Counted from the stretch's first letter, positions 49,819 to 61,996 are shown. The stretch: 64,000 nt of DNA from Neelides folsomi (GCA_034687125.1 JAQGBZ010000003.1:186001-250000); one strand, 5' to 3'. A program made the numbers and translations. Notes: generated from the sequence alone by a model not told the origin.

Positions 49819-50999
49819 ATGCCGGTAAGTAATAATGATAACCTAACAATCTAAAAGTAATGTAAACAAAATGATAAAAATTAAAACTATCGATTATTTA
49901 TAAACATTTTGCCAAACAAGGTAGATTTATTCATCAATTGAAAAGACCACCGGAAGAACAACCTTCCGTTCACAACAGGAAGATGATTTTCAATTTGTAA
50001 ATACGACAACCAGTGAGGGAAATCACTTTGTTTTCCAAATTCCAAATTGTAAGTTAAAAAATCACTAGAAATATTATTACCTACAATGAATATTATAAGA
50101 ATATGATTGATATAATTTAGTATGAAAAAGGAAATTGGAAATAATTCTTTAAACTAATTACATATAATTTATTGTTTCAATAGCAAACGGTGTGGAATCA
50201 AAAGAATTTGTTATAGAAATAAAGCAAATTGAGAGTCTTGAAGCCATTACAAATCAAGTACAACAAAATACGGAAAATAAACGCTCAATCAAACCCAAAT
50301 CGGAAATTCATCATTTGAAAAATGTAAAAACGCTAATGAATATTTTATTAATGAGTTTAAACTAATAATTTCAAATTGCGATTATATTTATTATTGGAGG
50401 AAATCAGGATTTCAAAGATTTCATGTCGCAAATGATTATTGTAAAATTGCAAAATGAAGTTCGAATGGAAAGCAAAATGCAGTTTAGTCCAATACCAATT
50501 TGTCGAGCTTTAATAGGTTTAATAATCGCTAATAATTTTAAAATTTTTATATCAACTATGATTTATCCAATTTTATTTATCCAATATGATTATTTTTTAT
50601 AAATTTCGAGAATCATATGCAAACTATAAAGAAGTACTTAAGAAGTTCTAATAATCCATTAAAACAGGTAGTAAATCGGTTAACAGAAATCGAAAACGCC
50701 AATACTTTTAAAAATAAGGAAATTAAAATAACTTGTAATAACTCTAATTTAACTCTTTAATGTATAAAATTTTAAAATAAGTAATAATATACTTAATAAA
50801 TTTTTTTATAGTTAATAACAGTGTTATATTAATTGAAAATATAATTCTCAAAAATATGTTCTACGAGTTAGAATGTAAAGAATTTTTAAAGAAATCTTGT
50901 ATTCCTAATTATCCTATTGATAGCACTGCTTTAAATATGTACCTAATTAAATGCGAATCAACTAAAAAAATAATAATTCCGATAGTCATTATTATATAA
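49819..50999 (+). pseudogene. Candidate multi-exon gene or decaying copy, DUF4806-like context
   Basis: Unrecognised. Exon-like blocks with good GT/AG borders: 49819-49824 (ATG CCG), 49925-50048, 50184-50323, 50408-50516, 50611-50734 and 50812-50999. Blocks 1, 2, 3, 5 and 6 join in phase to a stop at 50997-50999. Block 4 (DFKDFMSQMIIVKLQNEV) ends in phase 1, while block 5 is open in phase 0; including block 4 gives an early stop after ESYANYKEVLKKF. The upstream 59-codon frame at 49640 is likewise out of register with block 2. The readable peptides are polar and helix-prone (IKQIESLEAITNQVQQN, NPLKQVVNRLTEIEN, LKNMFYELECKEFLKK), reminiscent of proteins with DUF4806. It may be a real gene with a cassette exon or a frameshifted copy. 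The match to DUF4806 is a weak impression. Confidence 0.35.
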
Positions 51000-51104
51000 A
51001 TGTGTATTTTTACCTTATAACACTAGAAAATATTATCGTATTTCATATGTTAATCGAATTAAATAAAATCTCACATTAAGTTGATGAATAATTTCATTTA
51101 ACAT

Positions 51105-51365
51105 TCTAACCCATTGGATATGCATCGGATTCGTATACTAGGAACGCATTGGAAATTTATTGCTAAGATATTGTTAAAGATCGTTGTAATAAGAAAGGCT
51201 CAATACATTTACCATATCGGAAATTTATTGGTAAAATGTTGGAAACATTGGACCAATATTGTTCCAACATCCGACCGGGCGACAAAAATAATGTCGTTCC
51301 AATATCTTCATCCGACATGATCCAATGCATTTCCAATGAGTTCGTGTTTCGTGGGTTCCTAGTTT
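51105..51365. repeat. Fold-back, MITE-like inverted repeat region
   Basis: The two ends share degenerate inverted words: CTAGGAAC...CATTGGAAAT near 51139 matches the reverse complement of ATTTCCAATG...GTTCCTAG near 51327-51361. The centre has a tighter hairpin in which ATGTTGGAA near 51235 pairs with TTCCAACAT near 51270. No coding potential. It resembles an old miniature inverted-repeat element, but target-site duplications were not resolved. Confidence 0.4.
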
Positions 51366-54300
51366 TGAAAGAATGGAAATTTAAAAATCAAACAATAGCA
51401 AACGTATCAATTGGTAATAAGTAAAAAGTGCATTTATTTGTGTGTAATCTTGTATTGCTCAATTACTCAAATGACATAAAAAGTGTGTACTACTATGGTA
51501 TAATACTATTAATATAATGTAGTATAATCACTCATACATATCCTGATATCCTACATTACATACATAGGTACAATATACGTACAATACATGTAATACTTAT
51601 TGTTAGTACCGCTGTACGTAATTACTTTTTTATTGATACAACTCTCAAATATTTATTCTATGTGAATTTCGTTATTAGATTAATAATTCAAAACTTGTTT
51701 ACATACTACAAATAGGAGTACTGTTTCGCAACTTTTTAAAACCTATTTACTTTTTTATCGATACATACATCTTTAAAAGGATAACTGTACAAGTCTTATT
51801 TTAGGCCGAATAAAAGTACAACACAAATAGTAAATTATACACATCAAAGTATCAGTATGAAAGCAATCCTAGGACAAAAAACTCGATTACAAACTAAGAA
51901 ATGGAGAAATGAAAATATCAAAGTTTTCAAAAAAACTCATTAATTTGCTCCGCTAAGCGCAAGGGAAATAAGTTGGGTTGATCCTAATAATTAATAAATA
52001 TTGAACAAAATATTAGATATATTTTTACATTATCTATGTTAAGCCATACTTAGGATTAAAAGTAAGCTAAAGAGGATAGTAATGAGTTTAAAACTTACAT
52101 GCCAGTGCCGTTGGTCTCATTGAGTAAATCCATGAGTGAAGGAGTGAAGAATATCTGGAAATGCAATTAAGTTGTTCTATTTAAAATACATAATGAGATG
52201 AGATATCCCTATCGTTAGACTTAGGTCATGAAGGAGATGGGGGACGCACTTTGGCTAAATATCTTAATGTGTAGGAGTTCGAGACTCAACTGAGAGTGAG
52301 AAGGAACGAACCGAATCAACCCGGTAGGACTGGAAACTCCCACGCTCAAATTCAACGTTCCGGGCAAGAACAAATATTGTCTATTCATTCACGCATTCTC
52401 CTTCTGCTTGTTACTTCAAAACAATTTCCAATTATTACTTTTTTATAATTGTGTTCACTCTTTATAATGTATTTTTATAGGAGAATTCCTGGGAAAATAC
52501 TAAACTAAACTTTACAACAAAATAACTACTTCTAACTACCCTAATATATTTAGGTTTGTAATAATAATAAAATTGAATACTGATAATATTAATATTTCTT
52601 GGCTATAAGTATACTACACCTACATTCTCCATGTTTTATACGAATTAATATATGTGTGTGAAATTGAAACAGTTAAAGACAACTAATAAAATGGTGAGTT
52701 GTGTAATTTTTAAGATATGAGTAAACGTGTAGAAATGCAAAATTGCCAATAAGAAATCAAATAAAATTATGACGTTATATTTTAATAATGTGTGTAAATA
52801 TTGACTTGCAAATATATTTATTCATTAGAGCGTTTTAAGTGAGTTATTATTTGTCTTGTTTGATGTTTAATATTTGTAAAAGTAATAATAAATAAATAAA
52901 AATTGTGCTTCAACCAACGATCATTGAAATAAAAGACATTTGCATTGCATAAAGACATAAAATGCTAATAAAGTAAGTGTATATGAAGTTTTAGTATTGA
53001 AATGGGCATTGCTCTTCTTTTCACTCTACTTGACTCATTTCTCAGAGTCGAAGAATAATAACGCTAATGGACTTATAATTGAACCTCCTTTGACTTTCAT
53101 ACGACGAGTTTAGAATAAGCAATGAGAAACACTCGTCAAAGAACTTCATTTATCATACCAAATGTTTCTTACAAAAGTCTCTTGAGGTATCTTTACTATT
53201 ATTTACAATATTTACAAGCTTTCAATATTTCATCTTTTCCTTATGCATCCACATGTAATAAATATTTATATTGATGTAGTACATACTTAAATAGTTGTAT
53301 ATACATACATATAGGTACCGTATACATATAAAAAGAACTTCCTCGTTGTTTGTTCGTTTCGTATGCATAGACTAATATATTTAATTTAAGTATATAATAT
53401 TTTATAGACATTTTAATATGCATAGAATACAAGTAGGTATTTCTGTATTGAAATATGGTTTGCCATTTCCATTTCCTTCTCACTCTAATTAACTATGGCA
53501 TGGGTAATACAGTAATACATATAAATAAAGATGATGAATAATGAAGCGTGTCTTGAATCACAATCAGGAAAATGCAGTTCATTAATAAATCACATCATGG
53601 AACAAATGGTGCCAACATGTGTCTTAAGTACAAACTTAAAATTGTTTTTACGTATTCGCAGTCGCAGTTAAAAGATATGCTAGGTATTTATGTATATTTA
53701 TTAAGATGATAATATTATAGTAATTAAGAAGAATGAGTTAAAATGATTAAAATTCATATTTATAAGGTATTTAATACGTAATTATTACATTTATCAAGTT
53801 GATATACCTAGGTAAGAATACAGTTATGAATAACTACAGATATAATATTATATCAGTAGGATATTACTGTAATATACCAATAGCAATGGTGTTTTGTGTT
53901 TTTGATGAATTTGGATTGATGGCGAGTGAAAGGTAATTAAAAAGTCATAGGAGAGTAGCACGAGAATTTCCACTTACTTTTCTTTCACTTCTAAAGAGGA
54001 CTCATTGAATTGAGATGAAGAAGTGAGGAATGTAAGAAGGTTCAAACATCTTTGAAGACAGAACAAACACGTCTATATATAAGTTGGGGGAAATTCATGT
54101 AAGGTGAGAGAAAAATCCCTTTCATAAACACTCAAAGGCTCGCATTTCAATCATTGCTCCAAAACGTTCGCTTGAAAACGAACAATGAGAAATTGCGGAG
54201 ACTTTTATTTCATCACGTTTGTAAAAGAAAGTTAAGATAAAATTTCTCTTCCTCGAATTTCTCTCTCCTTCACTCAATTGACATTCTTTTTTGTTTGTTA

Positions 54301-55322
54301 TAAACTTTTTTCATTTCAACTGTTCCTTCCATTCTCCATATTATGCATTTGATTTCTTCACTTTCAATTGTACATTGAAATAGCAATTGACAAGATGATT
54401 TTGTGTTCATTGCCAATTGTATATATTTATAGGTCTTAAATTGAATCTTTTGAAACTTGAAAGTTTTGGAGGTCACTAAATACTTCGTAATATTGAACAA
54501 ATCATTACTTTTGAATATCTCAATTGAAGGTAATTTCATTTTGTAGAAAATAGGAAGAAAAAATGTAAGCGGAAATTGAAGTGACCTCATTAAGTTTACC
54601 ACATAAATAGAAATGAGAATCTCGATTTGAAAAGGAATTGAGAATTCAGTTCACGACCTCTTTCAAAGTTCAGTATATTTTTCTCGATTTTTATTATAAA
54701 ATATAATTCTTAATGTTTCATAAATATTTATTAAGAGATATAGCTTTTATGTGTTAAATGATGGAAATGATGGAAAGCTTCCAAGATTCAATCATTTTTT
54801 AGAATCTCAATGAAATATTATTTACAAGGTCGTAACGTCGTAAGATTGTTCATAGTTTGATATGGTGGCGACTGAAACGGACTGAAAATCGTTCCTGAGG
54901 AAATCAATTCCTTGAGAAACTGTTTAGTTCAAACTAGATGGGAAAATTCTATTTTGTGATTCTTAAAATGTCTTCTCTTTGAAGATTATTCGACCGAATA
55001 GTTAATTGTTCAAATGGAGAAGATTTCATTTCGATGGCAAATTCGGAATTTCTCTAAGATGAGAGAGCAAACGGGAGAATTCATCAAATCCAAAGCTGAT
55101 ATTTTACATACTATGAATGCCTATCTTGATTATTTTATCGTTCCATATTTCACGTTTTCTTCTCCCTGCTTTGATAGTCAATAAATAATATATACACTTT
55201 GTAAAATATTAGGTTTTATCCGAGAGGCGACGTAGAAGCAAATGCAAATTATGTGAGTCTTTTCCTATGAGCTGAGACAAAGGATGACACCCCACTCGAC
55301 GCATCCGTAACTTTCGCTCTAA
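51366..55322. other. Gene-poor AT-rich region, third part
   Basis: No supported gene. The ORFs at 53241-53483 and 54270-54602 (minus) are AT-driven, lacking domains or convincing splice context. A tRNA-like patch near 52225-52310 is noted separately. Confidence 0.45.
52210..52330 (+). repeat. Possible degenerate tRNA-derived SINE fragment
   Basis: Contains a B-box-like word (GAGTTCGAGACTC) about 50 bases after an A-box-like TTAGGTCATGAAGGAGATGG. The T-stem is poorly paired and no full cloverleaf forms, so a functional tRNA is excluded. Weak call. Confidence 0.2.
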
Positions 55323-55805
55323 TTGATCCTCTCAATGACAAAAAATTGTGGTCATCTCGTACGTGTTTTTTTTTTATTATTTACAGCTTTTTATATATTT
55401 TGTGCTTGGGTATATTTATTACTAAATGTAAATATTGATATATTACCGTTAGAAATTAATCGTATTGAGAGAAGTGGGAATCTTTGGGGAATGGGTCAAT
55501 TAATGGAAAGAACTCGGCTTTCAACAATTAAAAATCGATTCATCCACGATGACAAACTCATCATCCAATGTATCTTGAAATTCCTTAGCCAGCCGAAGTT
55601 TAGTAAAGAAATCATTGCAATGGTAAATGATAAGAACGACGAAGACACCGAGGATTCGAACGAAAGCGAAGATGAAACGACGGAAAGTTTCCAAATCGAC
55701 GAGGAGAATGAAGAAGAAGAAATAATTGAAATCAAACCAGAAGACATCAATCCTGATCAAATCCCTGAAAATCCTGATCAAATCTCACGAGCACATTCGT
55801 CATAA
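55323..55805 (+). CDS. Hypothetical ORF with one membrane segment and acidic tail
   Basis: A 160-codon open frame. From about codon 55 the sequence has balanced codon use and raised GC (MGQLMERTRLSTIKNRF, LIIQCILKFLSQPKFSKEI), then a very acidic tail (NDEDTEDSNESEDETTES, EENEEEEIIEIKPED). The first 50 residues are hydrophobic (VFFLLFTAFYIFCAWVYLLL), AT-rich and may be chance read-through or intron. No family recognised. It could be the last exon of an unseen gene or a short gene starting at the internal ATG near 55491. Confidence 0.35.
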   Translation: MILSMTKNCGHLVRVFFLLFTAFYIFCAWVYLLLNVNIDILPLEINRIERSGNLWGMGQLMERTRLSTIKNRFIHDDKLIIQCILKFLSQPKFSKEIIAMVNDKNDEDTEDSNESEDETTESFQIDEENEEEEIIEIKPEDINPDQIPENPDQISRAHSS

Positions 55806-57044
55806 ATTTTGAAAATTAGTTACACTAAACTTTTAAATACTTTTCCTCTTTTATTTTGAAGTTTGATTCATTCATGTTTCACTTTGCTAAAATAAAGGAT
55901 CTTAATACATGAAATGTACCTGTGCTATACATGGTTTAAATTGGATGTAATAATACGTACGCATAAACATGTATCCTGTTACAATATTGTTTAAGACGGT
56001 TAGGTCGAGGGGAACTATCACCAAATCTTACTTTTGCTTTGAACTTGTCTTTAATATTACATACCTTTTGCTTTTGATGTTTCTCATAAAAGTTTCTGTT
56101 GCCAATCCATGCAAGCAGTCGGACTTTACCTTCTGTTGTGGTTAAATGTATCTGAAACACAAATGACTTTGCGTTCACTCAGTGGTTCATTGTTCGTTGT
56201 TTCTGTTTTCTTCGTCATTCATATCCTTCTTCGCGTAATTTCTATCCAAATGTCTGCCAAACCTCTACAGTTTAAACACACAACACAGCTAGAAATCTCC
56301 TATATGGACTTTTGTCAAACTTTTGTAATTTACATATTTTGATATAAAGTCCAAGTTTTAAGACATAAATGAAGTGTTTGTATTTGTTCATACTTTAATA
56401 TTTAAGTTGTATCAAAGGACACTTTTGTTACATTTATAGATATTGTTAACTAACTTGGTTTTTGATTTTTTGCTCGGCTTTTGAACAACAACCACAATAG
56501 TGCAGTTAAACATCCGCAATTCCAATTAACCTTAAGAGTGACGAAATTATTTATAAGTCTTCGGCCTACTTTACGAAATTAATTATTTATATTTCATTGA
56601 TAAATAAGTAATACTTACAATTAGACATAAAATTGTAGTAATTACGTGCGTATTAATCATAAATAAATTATTGTAACGACGAAAGAGTTCAAGTGGCATT
56701 TCATAATACTGTACACGGTATCTAGTGTGAGTATGTATGAATGTTTATTCATAGAAAATATTACTTTACTATATGAAATGTTCCTTTATCAAGTTTAGGA
56801 CAAAATGGAACAACATAAACAGTGTGTTTATTAGAAATTTGACATTACATGAAGAGTGAAATTGACTAATTAAAGTATGAAGCGGAAATTAATTATGGTG
56901 GGCTAAGACAAGCATAATGGCAAATGTCACTCAATCTCAATTGTCTCCTCGTTGGTCTTCCGCAGTAGGGCATAAAAGAAATCCTTTTTAAATGTACGAA
57001 GGTTGTTATTCATCAGAGGTAGTTGATCAAAATAGCCATGCAAT
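55806..57044. other. Spacer before the GMC oxidoreductase gene
   Basis: AT-rich with small ORFs on both strands (55936-56178 and 56927-57112 on the minus strand) that I cannot assign. The second overlaps the GMC first exon in antisense. Some may be transposon debris related to the element at 57.3-58.1 kb. The GMC promoter and possibly a non-coding first exon should lie here. Confidence 0.4.
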
Positions 57045-60000
57045 ATGATTTTTAACAACGGATTCGGAAGAGGGTGGATTTCTTTCCTCAGCAAAGTCGT
57101 CATCATGAACATTTATATGAGCATGAAAGAACCCACAATGAACAGGAAATTGGAAACACCTCCACATGAATTTGATTTCATTGTTGGTAATGCAATTGCA
57201 GATTTATTATATAATTTAACCTTAACATTATTACTAATTAATTTAACTTTGATTAAAATTGATGACAATATTTACTTGAAAATATTACTGATGAATCAGC
57301 ATTATAAAATAGGGATCTATTTACTACTTCCAGGTATAATACTCGAATTAGCAATGAAATTACTTACATTGGCAAGGAAGAAATTATTTCTTCAAGCACT
57401 TGCTAAGTATGTAATAAAAATACTTACTTTGGCAAGTAGAATATTATGTTTGTCAAACATTTACTATGCTTGTAGGGAAAAACTTGTTTATCAAGTTAAA
57501 TTATTTTAATTGAATATGAAATGAGAATTCGATATGAATGATAAATATATACATTTTGATATTTTAATATTTATTAATTAAAAGAATTATATTGTGTAAA
57601 ATAGTAAAATAAACATTTAAAATAGTGAATCAATTTTAAACAAATTTAATAAATAATTTTAAAATATATAGGTAATTGTATCATTGCGTGATCAAGGCAG
57701 GCTTTGCTTTAGCTGGTCTTCCCCTTTTGCGCTTCATTCCAATAGGAACAGATTTGGCTTCTAATGGAACTTTATACCATTTATTCAAAATTGCAATTCC
57801 TAGAATATGTTTACAAATGTATTCTTTATAATAAACAAGGCAGGTACACGAAGCATTTTTCCAGTTATCTTCAAAAGTTTCGATTCTCCACAGCAATTGA
57901 GATGAATTTTTATATGAGTCAAAAGATGTCCAATTAAAATGAGTTCTCGAATTGTCAAAAATAATAAAAGTAAAACATAAGTAATTTCTTTATACCATTA
58001 TTAAAGTTATATACCAGATACGTCATCATTGTGGGCAAATGCGACATTTTCAGTATCTTCCACCCCCTGGTTAATTCGAGTATTATACCTGGAAGTAGTA
58101 AATAGATCCCTTATAAATATTGACATTCGTCGCTTTTTAATTATTTTTCCTGCATGAAAATAAAGAGCTTTGAAAAATTTCATCATTTTTCTCTTGTTCT
58201 TATGTAGGTAATCCGTACTAGAGCTTGCAATTACATTTTTAATTACTTACGATGAAAAATGAGTTTAATTTGGAGCAGGAAAGTTGAAGATGAGAAAGTG
58301 TGCAAATAATAAATGTGTTTGGGCTCAGTATAATCAAATACAAATGGTGCATATGAGGAAATATTGTGTACCTTTTTGTTTTTTACCAGAATGTACTCAA
58401 AAGAAGATGATTAACATTGGCATCATGATGTGAAGAATATTTCTTTAAAATAAAATATATATAGAATTTTTATGCCTATGCTCAAAATAGACTTGCTTTT
58501 TCACTTTAATTATGGCAATAACAATAAGGCAAAACTAGGATTTGATGGATCTCCAGATTTATCTGATTTATTCGCGATTGAGATGCTAGGTTTGTGCCAT
58601 GCAAGCAAGCAGGAAGAGAAAAACATACCTATAAAGAGGTGTAGACATATTACAGCAACAGAGCAAGTGAAGTTAATCGGCTGTTGATAGAAATCTAAAC
58701 ATCCTCGTTCCTAAATATAAGTATTCCATAAGTATACAAAATATATACAAATACCTATTAGATGATATTGAGAGTTTTATCTTCTTCTCTTCCTATAAAG
58801 ATAGATTCTTATTTCTGTAATGAAATAAACTTTCTTTAGCTTCAAATTCTACTTCAAACTTTGATAGATTGATAGGAATGAACTCAATGGTTGACATCAA
58901 GTAACATTACGAGAAAAAATAACTCACAACTTATGTAAATAGGTCTTTGGGGAATGATTAAATAACGAAAATTTAAAATTATTATATATTATTTTGTTTG
59001 TTTAAAAATTGTAATTGCAGTTGGTGGAGGTTCAGCCGGATCTGTTGTGGCTGCAAGACTTTCTGAAATTAAGGAATTCCGGGTTTTATTATTGGAAGCT
59101 GGTGGAGATGAAACGACTTCGACCACAATTCCCTGGTTTCACACTCAACTTCCGGGGAGTAAATTGGATTGGAAATATAAGACATTGCCACAAGAAGGAA
59201 TTCTTTTAGGATATGAGAATCAAGTAAATTTTCAATCTAAATATACACAATGAAGATTATTTACATATGGCAAATGCTTCTGATGATAGGAATCTCGGTG
59301 GCCAAGGGGTAAAGTGATCGGAGGAACGAGCTCAATTAACACAATGATTTACATGAGGGGAAATAAAAAAGATTATGACAACTGGGAATCTTATGGGAAT
59401 GTTGGATGGTCGTACCTCGACGTCCTCCCTTACTTCAAAAAAGCTCAACATCAAACTGATCCTATTTTAGCTTCCGATTGTAATTTATAATTTTTCTGTT
59501 AATTAGCTATAAATTCAAATAAGATAATAGATTTTTCCCGTTTTTCTCAATTAGCATTTCATCACGGAGTTGGTGGCCCATTAACAATAGAAAGCTCAAC
59601 ACAAGGAAGTAAATTATTCCATGCTTTTCTTGAAGCAGGGAAATTTCTTGGATTTCCAATTGGAGATCCAAATGGATCCCTTCAATCAGGTATGGTATTA
59701 ATCAACATAAAAATAAACTAATATTTATACATTAAATTACTTAAAAATAAATTAAATAAAATTGTTTGACTTTTCATTTTCAAGTTTTTTCACCTTTCCA
59801 AATGACGATAAACAAAGGAGTTCGGTGGTCAACCTCGCGTGCTTATCTTCGCCCAGTCATGTCGAGAGAAAATCTCTTTGTCTCTCTTCATTCTCGTGTC
59901 ACAAAAGTAAGAACATTCGGATTATGCAACATTTTAACATTTGTATTGTTTAATTGTAGTTTAATTAATATTAGGTAATCACTAGTCCGGATACATTAAG

Positions 60001-61907
60001 AGCCATGGGTGTTGAGTTTGTGAAGGATGGACAAAAACGACGCGCATTTTGTAAGAAGGAAGTCATTTTGTCTGCTGGAGCAATTGGATCTCCTCAACTT
60101 CTCATGTTGTCAGGAATTGGGCCAAAAGATCATCTTGAAGAAATGGGAGTAAGTTGATTTTTATAATAGCTCATTCTTGTAGTATACTATTTTTATATAC
60201 AGATAGGTATTGTATCAATTTCGTAATATATAATCTTGTTTTATTAAATAGATCCCAGTTGTTTCTGATTTACCAGTAGGAGAAAACTTACAAGATCATT
60301 TGGGAGTTTTTGGTCTTTCATGGACAGCTCAAAAAGGAGTTGGATATTCACTTGCTCCACTCGCCAATCCATTCACAATCAAAGAATACAAATTGCACCA
60401 TAAAGGTAATCTTTACTCTTTTCATAGTTATACATTGTGTAGTGTAGTGTAGCACACATTGAAACCATCATTTCCATATATGATATTATACCATTGGTAT
60501 TATACTGTAGAATGTCCATAAAACTATCAAAAGGAAAATGTAATTCATATATCACAAATGGTTTTCCGAATTCAGGGTTTTTAGCATCAACTGCTGGTGT
60601 TGAAGGCAATGCGTATTTATCAACCAAATATTCGAATTGGACTTATGACTGGCCAGACATTCAAATGTTATTTGTCTCAGCTACGCCTGTAATTGATGGA
60701 GGACACACTTTTGTCAACTATCTCGGTGTCTCACGAGAAGTAATTTAATTTCAACAAAAATAGAAATAACAATTTATTGAGAAAAAAAGTGTCTGTATCA
60801 ATTAAAATCATAAGAATATTTTTTATGTGAAACTCAATTTACTGTAATTGTGACAGATGCTTCACACGTATTACAAAAATTTAAGATTCCGTGAAGGATT
60901 CTCAATTGTTCCAATTCTTCTTCGCCCATACTCAAGGGGATATATAAAACTGAAATCTTCTGATCCTCTTGATCATCCCATAATTCAGCCAAACTACCTT
61001 CGCGACTCAAGAGATACTGAAATTCTTATTGAAGGTCTTTAAAGATTATTATCAATAAATTCTTACTATTTTATTTACCCTATGATATACTCGACAAACT
61101 TCTAAACAAAAAACTTAATAAACAATTTGATAAAATTATCCATTTCAGGTATAAAACTTGCTCTCAAAATAGGCAATAGCATCCCATTCAAAAAATACGG
61201 AACGAAGTTTCATCTTGCCAAAGTATATTTTTTATCTTTTGTTTGCCATAAACCATAATTTGATGTTATCCAGCTTGTCTTTTGCTATTTGCCTACAATT
61301 TCAAACAAAGAATTTTATTGTCCTGATAAGTTTTTCTTATTAGCTCCCTCGGTGTCCAACTGTGGATCCACTCACAGATGAATATTGGGATTGTTTCATT
61401 CGACATAATGCTCAAACAGAACATCATATTGGTATGTTTACAATTTATTAACATAACGTAATAACTAACCCCAATTCAATTCAATTCAAATATATGTAAT
61501 ATTTTTTGTTTCATTTTTGTACATAAGCTGGATCGTGTAAGATGGGAACTGTCGATGATCCCGAGTCAGTGGTTGATCCTGAATTAAGAATTTTTGGAGT
61601 TAAAGGACTTCGAGTTGTGGATGGGTCAATTATGCCATTCGTCATTTCTGGAAACACAAATTCTGTAAGATTTCTTAATTATGAAATATTGTGTAAAATG
61701 TTAGCATATTGTACCTTTTAAATAAATAACACTAAATATTTGTATTTGCATTTCTCTCTTTCAAAGGCAATTATAATGATTGGAGAGAAAGCAAGTGATA
61801 TGATAAAAGACACTTGGCTGATCAAAGACACATCAAGGAAGGATTCCTCCCTAAGATATTTTCTAAAGTATATGAGTATATACGTGCCTCCTATAACTCA
61901 AGGTTAA
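57045..61907 (+). CDS. GMC-family oxidoreductase (glucose dehydrogenase-like)
   Basis: FAD-dependent alcohol/sugar oxidoreductase of the arthropod GMC family. Thirteen exons, 57045-57186, 59021-59223, 59290-59479, 59555-59689, 59785-59906, 59975-60148, 60252-60405, 60576-60739, 60857-61034, 61149-61222, 61344-61431, 61528-61664 and 61767-61907, join in phase to 633 residues, normal for the family. The ADP-binding motif spans the first splice (FDFIV then [16 protein letters not shown]). GMC signature 1 is [21 protein letters not shown] and signature 2 is [17 protein letters not shown]. The catalytic region reads HHIAGSCKMG, and the C-terminal block [22 protein letters not shown] carries the second active-site residue. 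Intron 1 is 1.8 kb and hosts a SWIM-domain element. The exact start is uncertain: ATG 57105 or an upstream exon is possible. Exon 9 uses a GTCTTT donor. Confidence 0.93.
57351..57500 (+). repeat. Array of short hairpins with repeated TTGGCAAG cores
   Basis: Successive inverted repeats: TACTTACATTGGCAAG with CTTGCTAAGTATGTA around a GAAGAAATTATTTCTTC centre, then TACTTACTTTGGCAAGTA with ACTATGCTTGTAG, then AACTTGTTTATCAAGTT. The units resemble one another, suggesting amplification of a small foldback. Confidence 0.55.
57681..57957 (-). pseudogene. SWIM zinc-finger C-terminal fragment of a MULE-type transposase
   Basis: The annotated ORF runs from 57896 down to a stop at 57681, but the same frame reads further upstream to about 57957 ([19 protein letters not shown]). 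The SWIM finger is [14 protein letters not shown] (CxC...CxH), followed by HILGIAI and a basic tail [19 protein letters not shown]. This ending is common in Mutator-like transposase-derived proteins of arthropods. The MULE catalytic domain is not present upstream within the element; a separate exon-like block near 58015-58090 ([18 protein letters not shown]) may belong to it. It is probably non-autonomous or a relic. Confidence 0.65.
58112..59020. other. Remainder of GMC intron 1
   Basis: AT-rich intron with one chance ORF (58472-58687). It ends in the acceptor AATTGCAG at 59020. Confidence 0.6.
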
Positions 61908-61990
61908 TTTATTAATGTTATACATTTTGTAATTAAATTAACTCTAATACAAGAGACTTGAATTTGTGTAACTTTTAACTTTAATTACAT

Positions 61991-61996
61991 AATAAA
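61991..61996 (+). terminator. Poly(A) signal AATAAA for the GMC gene
   Basis: Hexamer about 84 bases after the stop codon. Confidence 0.5.

Larger units (their letters stand above)
57311..58111 (-). mobile_element. Inverted-repeat element with MULE-type SWIM fragment in GMC intron 1
   Basis: A perfect 40-bp inverted repeat, 57311-57350 against 58072-58111, encloses 721 bp. Both arms begin AGGGATCTATTTACTACTTC read inward. The matches end abruptly at both sides of each arm. Inside, on the minus strand, lies the C-terminal part of a transposase-derived protein (next entry). The whole unit lies in intron 1 of the GMC gene in antisense orientation. Flanks show only a weak shared TATAAA word, so a target-site duplication is not proven. 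Confidence 0.6.

Noticed and set aside
52210..52330. Functional tRNA gene
   Set aside because: No acceptor stem and T-stem poorly paired; at most a degenerate SINE.
56927..57112. Minus-strand 61-codon ORF overlapping the GMC first exon
   Set aside because: Cannot be assigned to a family; conflict with a better-supported exon. May be transposon debris but not claimed.
57187..57509. Read-through of the GMC first exon to codon 154
   Set aside because: A GTAATG donor at 57187 joins in phase to the rest of the dinucleotide-binding motif at 59021; sequence after it is hydrophobic intron translation and overlaps the inverted-repeat arm.
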